DNA from: JACCVG01 sp963790245 | Lineage (GTDB): Bacteria; Actinomycetota; Thermoleophilia; Solirubrobacterales; Thermoleophilaceae | DNA: 64,000 nucleotides | Direction: 5' to 3' | Assembly: GCA_963790245.1 (NCBI GenBank) | Contig: CAWBNP010000002.1 | Coordinates: 1,984,001-2,048,000 of the forward strand | Shown: piece by piece, positions 1 to 9,026 of the stretch | Position numbering within the stretch: position 1 is the stretch's first letter | Layout: each line of letters starts with the position of its first letter | The notes under the pieces: model-generated | Databases searched by the model: none | Told to the model about the DNA's origin: nothing | Seen by the model: only the letters and a program-made list of their open reading frames with translations | Position numbers and translations under genes: made by a program

Positions 1-660
<660 letters not shown>

Positions 661-664
661 GGCC

Positions 665-1033
665 GCGCTCATCGAGCTCGTCGAGATCGCTCTCGTCTCG
701 TCGTCGTCGAGGCTCGGTCGTCCTCGGGTCGTCGTCGGCCTCGTCGTCGCCGCGTCAGCGCCGTCGTCGAGCAGCGCCGTGCCGCGGCCGTCGCCGCCGT
801 GGTAAGTGGGCCTGGAACTCCTCGAGCTGCTCGTCGCGCTTGGACTCGTCGATCGGCACGTCGTCGGTCGATCAGGACCCAGTCGGCGCCCTCGAACTCC
901 TCCATGTTGAAGATCTCGTTGTCGAGCGACTGGCGAGTCGTCGACCACGACCAGGACCTCGGTCTGGGGGTTGAAGTACGTGCCCGGACGGATCAGCAGC
1001 TCGTCGAGCTCGAAGCGTGCGGTCCGTGGCCAT
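665..1033 (-). CDS. Hypothetical acidic protein, frameshifted
   Basis: Joining frames gives a protein starting MATDR, then FELDELLIRPGTYFNPQTEV, VLVVVDDSP, IFNMEEFEGADWVLIDDD and an Asp/Glu/Arg-rich low-complexity tail. The ATG at 1033 is chosen because the legible protein begins there. It runs straight into the antiporter gene on the same strand, so the two are probably cotranscribed. I do not recognise a domain. The ordered N-terminal half followed by a charged tail suggests a small soluble protein with a disordered end. At least three single-base shifts interrupt it (near 1010, 930 and 860). The exact 3' end is uncertain because the tail is repetitive and frame-ambiguous. Confidence 0.5.
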
Positions 1034-1068
1034 GCGGGCCGAAATCTATACCCGAAAGGGCGCTCGGG

Positions 1069-1521
1069 CTAGCCGCCGTAGTGTCGCGCAGCCGGCGTTC
1101 GACCTCGGGCTCGACGTCCAGCGGCTCCTCGCCGCGGCGCTCGCGGCGCTCGTTGCGCGCGACCACGACCTGCCGCACCTCCTCGCGCAGCGACTCGTCC
1201 GATCGCCTGCCGAACGTCGACGGCGCGGGTCATCAGCGCGCGCGACCTCGGCGTCGATGTCGAGCGGCTGCCTCGCCGCGCGCCGACGCCGGCGCGCCGA
1301 CTTGGCCTCGAGCATCTGACGGATCTCGTCCTCGGCCTCGGCTGCGGGCGGCGGGGCTGCCGGCCGGCGGGCCCGAGGTGCTGATCGGGCTCGTCGAGCG
1401 AGAGCCCGCCCTTGCCGATGTCGCTGTAGAGCGGTCTGCCCGAACGCTGCTGAAGAGTGTAGATGGCGAAGACCACGCGAGGCCCGCCGACGACGATCAG
1501 CACGATGCCGAAAGACTCCAT
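1069..1521 (-). CDS. Small membrane-anchored hypothetical protein, frameshifted
   Basis: The product begins MESFGIVLIVVGG, a single N-terminal transmembrane helix, followed by SDIGKGGLSLDEPDQHLGP, a Pro/Ala linker, a basic segment DEIRQMLEAKSARRRRR and two similar charged motifs (PLDIDAEVARL and PLDVEPEVERRLRD). The duplicated motif suggests a short internal repeat of about 45 residues with the shared pattern EExRQ...RRERRGExPLDxxxEVxR. No known domain is recognised. The topology implies a short outside or membrane part and a cytosolic helical tail. It is divergent from the acyl-CoA dehydrogenase gene and upstream of the acidic hypothetical protein on the same strand. At least two frame changes lie between 1200 and 1470, and the stop at 1069 is provisional. 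Confidence 0.5.
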   Translation of the reverse strand: MESFGIVLIVVGGPRVVFAIYTLQQRSGRPLYSDIGKGGLSLDEPDQHLGPAGRQPRRPQPRPRTRSVRCSRPSRRAGVGARRGSRSTSTPRSRALMTRAVDVRQAIGRVAARGGAAGRGRAQRAPRAPRRGAAGRRARGRTPAARHYGG

Positions 1522-1584
1522 CGATTTCCCCACAGTCTGACCGCTCGCGCAGCGACATGACCTCGCGAGCGCCGTAACTGTCGG

Positions 1585-1590
1585 TACTCT
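1585..1590 (+). promoter_or_regulatory. Putative -10 element for the acyl-CoA dehydrogenase gene
   Basis: The hexamer TACTCT fits the TAnnnT pattern seen before many genes in this window. It would start transcription just upstream of the FadR-like palindrome at 1604. No convincing -35 is visible. Confidence 0.35.
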
Positions 1591-1603
1591 TGTGGGAGTC
1601 TAT

Positions 1604-1621
1604 TGACTGACGAATCAATCA
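1604..1621. promoter_or_regulatory. FadR-like (TetR-family) operator
   Basis: TGACTGA-CGAA-TCAATCA is an 18-bp palindrome with 7-bp arms (one mismatch) and a 4-bp centre. The known operator of Bacillus FadR, a TetR-family repressor of fatty-acid degradation, is TGAATGA-N4-TCATTCA, with identical arm length and spacing. It lies 25 bp before the acyl-CoA dehydrogenase start and just after the putative -10, where repressor would block transcription. An acyl-CoA-responsive switch is inferred. Confidence 0.6.
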
Positions 1622-1645
1622 GGTCTACAAGGAGCATCTAAATCC

Positions 1646-2861
<1,216 letters not shown>

Positions 2862-2930
2862 ACGATGCTGCTTGGGGCTTTGCTCCGGTGGAGATCTTCC
2901 GGCTCTCGCTTATCGCTCGCGCCGGGAGAC

Positions 2931-2969
2931 CTCCACCGTCGCGTCCCCTCGACGGACGCGACGGTGGAG
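2931..2969. terminator. Strong hairpin between convergent genes
   Basis: Perfect 16-bp arms (CTCCACCGTCGCGTCC and its complement) with a 7-nt loop, lying between the acyl-CoA dehydrogenase and the opposing TetR gene. It could end transcription from both sides. A further copy of the outer arm sequence CGGTGGAG at 2886-2893 can pair with the left arm instead, so two mutually exclusive hairpins are possible. There is no T-tract. Confidence 0.65.
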
Positions 2970-2979
2970 AACGTTGGAC

Positions 2980-3615
2980 TCAGGCGATCAGGATTTGCTC
3001 CAGCAGCGGGCGGATGGTGGGCCATGGGTCGGCGCCGCGTCGGGCTCTCGGTTCGTAGGCCTGGGTGAGCGCGAGGCCGCGCATCGCAGCCAGGACGGTG
3101 GCGAGCCGGGCGGGGAAGTCGGCCGGAGCCGGCGTTTCGCCGAGCACGTCGGGGATCGCCCGGGCGATCTCGCGGGCCATCGTGCGCTCGAGCGGGACGA
3201 GCCGCTCGTAGAGCTCTGCATCGTCGGCCGCGGCGATCCAGAGCTTCACGAACGTGGTGAACAGCTCGCCTGAAAAGTCGTTCCACAGCAGGTCGAGTAG
3301 CACGCGTGCCCGCTCCGGATCGGCCTGCGGGAGCGCCGCCGCCTGCTCGGTCAGGGTCGCGATCCGGCGCTCCGCGAGTCGCTCGACCGCCGCTCCGACG
3401 AGGTCGACCCGGTAGGGGAAGTAGTGGGTCTGGGCGCCTTGTGAGACTCCGGCTCGCTCTGTGACCCGGCGCGTCGTCGTCGCGGCGTACCCGACCTCGT
3501 GGAGGCTCTCGATCGTCGCATCGAGGAGCTTGCCGCGCGTTTGGGCGCGGCGCTCCTCCTGCGTGCGGCGAAGTTTGGGCGTGCGCTCAGCGGCTCCCAC
3601 GATCGCGCGAAACAT
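2980..3615 (-). CDS. TetR-family transcriptional regulator
   Basis: Dimeric ligand-responsive repressor of about 211 residues. After a short basic start (MFRAIVGAAERTPKLRR) comes the TetR helix-turn-helix region, LLDATIESLHEVGYAATTTRRVTERAGVSQGAQTHYFPYRVDL (given in parts: EVGYAATTTRRV, AGVSQGAQTHYF), then a long helical ligand domain ending WPTIRPLLEQILIA. The ATG at 3615 is preferred over codons up to 3717 because it starts just before the conserved domain and leaves room for the divergent lipoprotein promoter. Its closeness to the acyl-CoA dehydrogenase gene makes it a candidate for binding the box at 1604, but this is inference from position; the second TetR gene at 18.8 kb is another candidate. 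Confidence 0.88.
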   Translation of the reverse strand: MFRAIVGAAERTPKLRRTQEERRAQTRGKLLDATIESLHEVGYAATTTRRVTERAGVSQGAQTHYFPYRVDLVGAAVERLAERRIATLTEQAAALPQADPERARVLLDLLWNDFSGELFTTFVKLWIAAADDAELYERLVPLERTMAREIARAIPDVLGETPAPADFPARLATVLAAMRGLALTQAYEPRARRGADPWPTIRPLLEQILIA

Positions 3616-3653
3616 AGCGCGTGTTCGGTATCTACAGAGGGCGCGCTCAGCGG

Positions 3654-3659
3654 TAGGAT
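3654..3659 (+). promoter_or_regulatory. Putative -10 for the lipoprotein gene
   Basis: TAGGAT sits 35 nt before the ATG at 3695, followed by a leader holding the ribosome-binding site GGGAGGCGGAG. This is one of the clearly leadered promoters of the window. Confidence 0.45.
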
Positions 3660-3694
3660 CTGCGCCCGACGGAGCTTCGACGCGGGAGGCGGAG

Positions 3695-4486
3695 ATGAGG
3701 GGATTCGAGATCGTCACGGTTCTGGTGGCGGTGGGGACCGCCGTCGGCTGCGGCGCCGGCGCCGAGACCGAGACGACCGGAGCCGCATCGGGTGATGCCG
3801 CGACCGCCGACTACATCGCCGACCTCAACGACCTCTGCGTCGGCACAGCGATCGAGCTGCGCGACATCCAGATCGATCCCGCGATCGACCCGGTCGGCTC
3901 GGATCAGAACGTGGCCGTCAACGAGGCGCGCGCTAAGGCCCTGCCGCTGTTCGAGGCGCTCGTCCCGCCGGAGGACCTCGCGGAGCAGCACGAGCGCTAT
4001 GTCGCGCTGCGAACGGAGTTGATCGTCATCAGCGACCGGGTGATCAAGGCGCTCGACGATGACGACGACAAGGCTCTGCAGGCGGCCGTCCGGGATCGCG
4101 ATGAGCGATCAGCCGAGCTGTTCGAGCTCGGTGCCGAGATGGGCGTCGAGGAATGCGGAACGGACGCGACCGCGGAGGAGATCGCCGGCATGAAGAAGAC
4201 GATCGAGGTCGTCGAGACCACAGGAGATCCCTCCCAGTGCACCGAGCTGTTTACGAAGGCTTACCTCGAACTCGCCTTCGAGGCGAGCGTAGAGAACTGC
4301 GAGTCCTTCCAGGACGACTACGAGGTGGCGAGGTCCTTCGAGGCGAGGGATTTCACGACCGTCGGTCCGCTCGGGGTGGTCGGCGTGACACCGAACGGCG
4401 GCGAGAGCGACGGCGTGCCCGCGACCTACCTGCTGCGGCTGGAAGACGGCGTCTGGAAGGTCGACTCGATCGAAACCGCCCAGTAG
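3695..4486 (+). CDS. Putative lipoprotein with C-terminal NTF2-like region
   Basis: A 263-residue secreted protein. The N-terminus MRGFEIVTVLVAVGTAVGC is a lipoprotein-type signal with Cys19 as the likely lipidated residue (the lipobox -3 position is Ala, slightly off consensus). A Thr/Gly/Ala-rich spacer follows, then a helical region with repeated acidic pairs and conserved Cys. The last 70 residues (AYLELAFEASVENCESF to LRLEDGVWKVDSI) resemble NTF2-like folds that end with a DGxWKV strand. Four cysteines may form two disulfides. The ATG at 3695 follows a strong GGGAGGCGGAG. Divergent from tetR with 79 bp between. Function unknown; a cell-surface binding role is a guess. Confidence 0.75.
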   Translation: MRGFEIVTVLVAVGTAVGCGAGAETETTGAASGDAATADYIADLNDLCVGTAIELRDIQIDPAIDPVGSDQNVAVNEARAKALPLFEALVPPEDLAEQHERYVALRTELIVISDRVIKALDDDDDKALQAAVRDRDERSAELFELGAEMGVEECGTDATAEEIAGMKKTIEVVETTGDPSQCTELFTKAYLELAFEASVENCESFQDDYEVARSFEARDFTTVGPLGVVGVTPNGGESDGVPATYLLRLEDGVWKVDSIETAQ

Positions 4487-4495
4487 TCGGCCGGG

Positions 4496-6976
4496 CTAGC
4501 GCGCGCCGTTCGGACCGAGCCGCGTGACGTCGACCGCCTCGCGCCGGACTTCGCCGGCGCAGAACGGCGGATCGTTCCAGCGCTTCTTCGAGTACATCCG
4601 CGTTTGGTCGGCGAAGAACTTAGAGCGCGGATTGGCCGACTGCGAGTAGGTCAGGATCGAGCGGTCATCGGGGCAGCTGCCATCCTTCGAGAAGCTCGTG
4701 ACCATCACGAAGCTCGAGCCATGCTCGACGTCGGGGAATCCCTTGCCCGGGACGTAGGGGTTCGAGATCGCGTTGAAGACCCCGAGCCCGCCGGGACCCC
4801 CGTGGATCGGGATCCGCTGCTTGCCGCGCAGCTCGTAGCTGTACTTCCCAAGCGGGGCGTCGAGGGGGATCCGCGAGGCGCGCAGGTCGCGAACCGCTTC
4901 CGCGAACGCCTGCTGAACCAGCAGGCTGCCGGTGTTGAGGCCGGCCGGCGTGTTCACGGGGTTGCCGACCGCAAAGGGTGAGTCGAACGGAGAGGTCCCG
5001 GGCAGGCCGGGGTTGATCGGCAGGCCGGCGGGCGCCGCCAGCGCCCGGGTGGCGAAGCGGCGGAAGAGCACCGCGCCGCGACTATCGAGGTTGTCGTGCA
5101 GGTCCCAGCCGCGCGAGGACGCGGCAGCCCTCGGATACGTCGACTGGACCCGAGGAGCCGAGCATCGTCGGGTTGGCGCGACAGGCGGCGACGAGCTCGT
5201 CGCGCCAGAGCTCGCCCGCGTACTGGCGGTTGTTGAAGACCGCGTCCTGGAGCTGGCCGCGGGTGAAACCCACGGCCCTTCAGCCCGTCGCTGCCATCGA
5301 GCCGCTGCTGGACGATCCGCAGGCCGAGGCGGGTGCGCAGCGATCGCGCCGTCCGTTCGGCGCCGATGATCCGGGCGAAGCCCTCGAGCGGGCGCTTCGG
5401 ATTGGTCAGCCAGTAGCAGTCGTTGAGTTGGACACGTGGTCGTTGCGCCACAGCAGCGGCATGTTCGAGGGGCCGAAGGTCCCCGGCTGCAGCGAATCGG
5501 GGTCGGTGTTCCAGTTGCACTCCGACCGCGCGCCGTTCAGGACCGGCAGGCCGAGCAGCTGGCGGGTTACGACGCCGAGCACGCCGGTACAGCTCGCGGC
5601 CTTCGCGGTCGGCACGTTGGGAACCGCGCCGATGTCGGCGTAGAGAGCGCGGCCACGGTCAGTCGGCGGCGATCGTGTTGACCCACGGGATACCGACGTA
5701 GCGCTTCAGGATCGTGCCGAGCTCGGCGGTCGATCTGCGCGCGATTGGTCGCGAAGAAATGGTTGAGGTAGCGGAAGTTGTCCGCGTTCACGTCGCCCAT
5801 CGAGTAGCCGACGATCGGGGTCCAGGGGAACAGCGGCAGTCCCAGGATCCCGTTGATCATCGGTCCGTATTCGGTGCAGTAGAGCGTGCGCGTGCGCGGC
5901 TCGGTGCCACCACCGGCGCGCGGAACCTGGACGGTCACGCTCGTCGGCGCTGCATCTGCCGCGGCTGCCCGTCGACCAGGTAGGTCGTCGGCGACCCGGG
6001 CACGAGCGTCAGCTCGAACGGCGTGAAGCGGAAAGCGGTCGACACAGTGTGGCTCCAGGCGAGGCTCTCGGTGTGGCCGATCAGGACGAGCGGCACCCCG
6101 AACAGGCTCGCGCCGCTGACGTTGACCTTGCCCGGGATCGTCAGGTGCGACTGGTAGAAGCGCTCGGAGCCGTCCCACGGAAAGTGCGGGTTGGCGAGCA
6201 CCATCCCGCTGCCGTTGCTGGGTCGCCTGCTTGCCGAGCGCCGAGGCGTTCGAGCCGATCCCGCCGATCGGGAGCCGCTCGGCCAACTCGCCGACCATCG
6301 AGCGTTCGCGCTCCGAGACCGTCGCCGCCGCGCGTCTGGCGGTCGCGTTGGAGCCGGCGGGCGGGGGCGTCGGCGGGACGGCTGTCGCAACCTCGTTGAT
6401 CGCGACGCCCTGGCTGGCGAGCAGCGCGAGCTGGTAGAAGCGCCGATAGGCGTCGATCGGCTTGATCTTGCGCACCCACGTCTCACCCCGGCAGGCCGGG
6501 TCGGGAATGTCGTCGCGACCGACGTCCTCGAGGTAGGCGTTGTAGCCCTTGACGTACCCGCGAACGCCGTCGCGGATCTCCGGCAGCGGCCCCTGCGGCG
6601 GCTTGCGCGCGAGCAGACTCTCGACCGTCCCGTGGTCGATGATCCGCTGATAGAAGAAGTCGCTGTTGAGGTTGTTCGGCCGGGTGCCGTTACCGCGGAA
6701 GCGGTAGCTGTTCGAGGGTCCGAAAAAGCGCGAGCGCTGGGCGCTGACGGTCACGTACATATCCGCGGCGATGCAGATGTTGTCCTGCGCGAAGGCGTAG
6801 CCGTAGCCATAGCCGAGCCCCTCGTAGTTCTTGGCCTCGATGTTCGGCACACCGTGGGCGCTGCGCGTGATCTCGGCGCGCGGGGCGGCGGCGGCCGGCG
6901 AGGCGCCGAGCAGCGACAGCGCCGACGCGCACAGCGCGAGCGCAACTCTCCCCGACCATCTCCCCCCGATCGCCAC
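4496..6976 (-). CDS. Secreted penicillin/aculeacin-type amide acylase, frameshifted
   Basis: N-terminal-nucleophile hydrolase that cleaves amide-linked acyl chains (penicillins, lipopeptides or acyl-homoserine lactones). A signal peptide (about residues 1-31, ending ASPAAAAPRA) precedes the alpha subunit, which has the AAC/AhlM-type hallmarks HGVPNIEAKNYEGLGYGYGYAFAQDN and RSRFFGPSNSYRF. The processing site is GIGSNASALG, with the Ser becoming the N-terminal nucleophile of the beta subunit; further family motifs include NPHFPWDGSERFYQ, HTVSTAFRFTPFEL and, near the end, HGSSFVMVTSF. Total length of about 820 residues is normal. At least five single-base shifts (near 6230, 5950, 5730, 5415, 5260 and 5090) scatter it over frames. 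GTG start directly behind a -10 suggests a leaderless mRNA. Substrate is not predictable; quorum quenching is possible. Confidence 0.85.
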
Positions 6977-6982
6977 GCATCG

Positions 6983-6988
6983 AGGTTA
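6983..6988 (-). promoter_or_regulatory. Leaderless-type -10 (acylase gene)
   Basis: Reading on the minus strand, TAACCT is followed by 6 nt and then the GTG start at 6976. No ribosome-binding site fits in between, so transcription probably begins at the start codon. Confidence 0.5.
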
Positions 6989-7026
6989 GCGGCTGGACAT
7001 CGCTCCGCGTGTCAGGATTCGAACCG

Positions 7027-7497
7027 ATGGCCGCGTCGCGCAAGTCAGAGGACCGCTCTGCCGAGACGCGCGCCGCCGTCGCCAAGGCCGCGAGTCTCGC
7101 CGACGCGCGCGAGACGGCGACCGCGCCCACGCAACTCGCGCGCGGGCCGGCCGACCCGTTCACCGGCGGCCTGCGCAGGGCCGTCCTGCCGCTGCTCGTC
7201 CTCCACCTGATGAGCGAGGGACCGACCTACGGCAATCAGATGATGGAGCGGATCTCGAGCTCGACCACGGGCGTGCTGTCAGTCAACCCGAACACGATGT
7301 ACCCGCTTCTGCGCCGGCTCGAGTCGCGCGGGCTGATCGCCGGTGAATGGGAGCACCCCGAGCGTCGCAGCCGCCGCTACTACTCCCTGACGAAGAAGGG
7401 CCTCGAGGAGTACGAGCGGTTGCGCGTCGAGGTCCGGCCGTTTCTCGAGCAGGTCGCGGACTCGCTCCAGCAGATCGTCGACGAGGTCTACGGCTGA
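7027..7497 (+). CDS. PadR-family transcriptional regulator
   Basis: A 156-residue winged-helix repressor. A disordered N-terminal extension of about 50 residues (Ala/Arg-rich) precedes the PadR domain: LRRAVLPLLVLHLMSEGPTYGNQMMERI, here visible as LLVLHLMSEGPTYGNQ, then VNPNTMYPLLRRLESRGLI and the wing ERRSRRYYSLTKKGLEEYERL, then the C-terminal dimerisation helix. The ATG at 7027 is chosen over GTG at 7009. The stop codon overlaps the ATG of the SRPBCC gene, so the two proteins are translated together. PadR regulators often sense phenolics or lipophilic drugs; the coupled SRPBCC protein, a hydrophobic-ligand fold, could bind the same compound, but that is inference. Confidence 0.85.
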   Translation: MAASRKSEDRSAETRAAVAKAASLADARETATAPTQLARGPADPFTGGLRRAVLPLLVLHLMSEGPTYGNQMMERISSSTTGVLSVNPNTMYPLLRRLESRGLIAGEWEHPERRSRRYYSLTKKGLEEYERLRVEVRPFLEQVADSLQQIVDEVYG

Positions 7498-7958
7498 TGG
7501 GCGCGCGCCGGCGGGCCGAGGCCAGCCGTGTCGTACAGACGAGCATGCCCGAGGCTCTCGCCTTCTGGCGCGACACCGATCGCTGGCCGGACTTCGTCGA
7601 CAGCTTCCAGATGCTGATCGAGCGCTCGCCGGACTGGCCCGAACCCGGCTCGACCGTCGTCTGGGAATCGATCCGCGGTGGCCGCGGACGAGTGACCGAG
7701 CGGGTGGTCGCCAACGAGCTGGATCTGTTCGCGACCGTGGTCGCCGATCCCGAGATCAACGCCGACCAGACCTTCACGGCGGAGCCGGCGTCGGACCAGG
7801 AGCGCGGGACGGTCCTGACCTTGACGCTCGACTACGAGCTGCGGGATGCGAGCCGCTTCCAGGAGCTGATGAATTCGCTGTTCATCAGCCGCGCCATCCG
7901 TGACTCGCTACGTCGTACTCTCGACCGGTTCGCGATCGAGTTGACCCATCCCAGATGA
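7497..7958 (+). CDS. SRPBCC (START-like) superfamily protein
   Basis: A 153-residue protein of the Bet v1/START-like fold used to bind or act on hydrophobic ligands. Typical features are SMPEALAFWRDTDRWPDFVDSF near the N-terminus (visible as FWRDTDRWPDFVDSF), the strand WESIRGGRGRVTERVV, and a long C-terminal helix (RDSLRRTLDRFAIEL). The ATG overlaps the stop of padR (ATGA-type TGATG) and its own stop overlaps a downstream 42-codon ORF in the same way, so three reading frames are translationally coupled. Ligand unknown. It could be an aromatase/cyclase-like enzyme, but no catalytic signature is visible and a binding role is as likely. Confidence 0.78.
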   Translation: MGARRRAEASRVVQTSMPEALAFWRDTDRWPDFVDSFQMLIERSPDWPEPGSTVVWESIRGGRGRVTERVVANELDLFATVVADPEINADQTFTAEPASDQERGTVLTLTLDYELRDASRFQELMNSLFISRAIRDSLRRTLDRFAIELTHPR

Positions 7959-8083
7959 CCATCCAGCTTCTCCCCATGGAGATCTCCCACCCGTCGACCG
8001 CCGCGCGGCTCGCCGACGTCTGGCCCGAGCTGCGCGCGCGCTTTCCGTCGACCGTTCCGGCGGCCTGGCTTCCGGCGAGCTGA
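7955..8083 (+). CDS. Short ORF coupled to the SRPBCC gene (42 aa)
   Basis: ATG overlaps the SRPBCC stop codon (ATGA). The product MTIQLLPMEISHPSTAARLADVWPELRARFPSTVPAAWLPAS is given here only by ends: it starts MTIQLLPMEISHPS and ends STVPAAWLPAS. It has no recognised domain. The coupling and GC-biased codon use support translation; it may be a genuine small protein or the remnant of a longer gene. Confidence 0.4.
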   Translation: MTIQLLPMEISHPSTAARLADVWPELRARFPSTVPAAWLPAS

Positions 8084-8112
8084 TCAGCCGACCTCGTCAC
8101 CTCCCCGCGCGC

Positions 8113-8118
8113 TAGCCT
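8113..8118 (+). promoter_or_regulatory. Putative -10 for the beta-oxidation operon
   Basis: TAGCCT lies 33 nt before the ATG at 8151, with the leader holding GGAGAGG as ribosome-binding site. It would drive the five overlapping genes 8151-12255. Confidence 0.4.
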
Positions 8119-8150
8119 GCGGGCCGACTGGCCCTGACCGGAGAGGATCC

Positions 8151-9026
8151 ATGTACGTGTTCAAAGCGGCCGTCGTCGGTGCGGGGACGATGGGTGGAGA
8201 GATCGCGCAGGTGATCGCCGGTTCCGGCCTGCCGGTCGTTCTCAAGGACGTCGATCGTAGGTTTGTCGACGCCGGGCTCGAGAAGGCGCGTCAGGTCACG
8301 GCCGGCCAGCTCGGCGGCCTCGTCGCCAAGGAGAAGATCAGCCAGGAGCAGGCCGACACCAAGCTCGAGGAGACCGTCGGCCTGATCGAAGGCACGCTCG
8401 ACTACGACGGGTTCGGCGACGTCGACTTCGTGATCGAGGCCGTCCCCGAGCGGATGGAGATCAAGCGCGCGGTGTTCGCCGAGCTCGATTCGGTCACCCC
8501 CGGCCACGCGATCCTCGCCTCCAACACCTCGTCGCTGTCGATCAGCGAGATGGCCGAGGCCACCGCGCGACGCGACAAGGTCGTCGGCTTCCATTTCTTC
8601 TATCCCGCCTCGATGATGCGGCTGATCGAGGTGATCGCGGGGGAGGACAGCAGCGAGGAGGTCCTCCAGGCGACGGCGAACTTCGCCCAGGCGATCGGCA
8701 AGACGCCGATCCAGTGCGGCGAGGACCCCGGGTTCGTCGTCAACCGGATCCTCAACTCCGCGGTCTCGGAGATCTGGCGCGCGCGCGACGAGCAGGATCT
8801 CTCCTTCGAGGAGGTCGACAAGATCGTCGCCGACTCGAAGGCCGCGCCGGTCGGCCCCTATTACCTGGGTGACCTGCTCGGGCTCGACACCGTCCTGCAC
8901 GTCGCTGAGCACCTGCGCGACTCCTACGGCGACCGGTTCTACGTCACGCCCGCGATGGAGGAGCGCGTCGCCGCCGGCGACCTCGGCCAGAAGACCGGAA
9001 AGGGTTTCTATGAGCACGGCGTCTGA
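8151..9026 (+). CDS. 3-hydroxyacyl-CoA dehydrogenase (NAD-binding and first C-terminal domain)
   Basis: Oxidises (S)-3-hydroxyacyl-CoA to 3-ketoacyl-CoA with NAD+ in beta-oxidation. The 291 residues cover the Rossmann domain (VVGAGTMGGEIAQVIAGSG at residues 6-24, LASNTSSLSISEM near 125), the catalytic His in GFHFFYPASMMRLIEV, and one 3HCDH C-terminal domain that ends in the typical GQKTGKGFYEHG. ATG at 8151 follows GGAGAGG. The next reading frame starts 17 bp before this stop and continues with a second 3HCDH domain fused to an enoyl-CoA hydratase, so together they make a trifunctional-like set in the order reverse to E. coli FadB. The break may be natural or a +1 error near 9010-9026. Confidence 0.9.
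   Translation: MYVFKAAVVGAGTMGGEIAQVIAGSGLPVVLKDVDRRFVDAGLEKARQVTAGQLGGLVAKEKISQEQADTKLEETVGLIEGTLDYDGFGDVDFVIEAVPERMEIKRAVFAELDSVTPGHAILASNTSSLSISEMAEATARRDKVVGFHFFYPASMMRLIEVIAGEDSSEEVLQATANFAQAIGKTPIQCGEDPGFVVNRILNSAVSEIWRARDEQDLSFEEVDKIVADSKAAPVGPYYLGDLLGLDTVLHVAEHLRDSYGDRFYVTPAMEERVAAGDLGQKTGKGFYEHGV

Noticed and set aside
3605..3650. Inverted repeats AGCGCG...CGCGCT and AACA...TGTT near the tetR start at 3615
   Set aside because: Arms are only 4-6 bp with wide spacers; expected by chance in GC-rich DNA.
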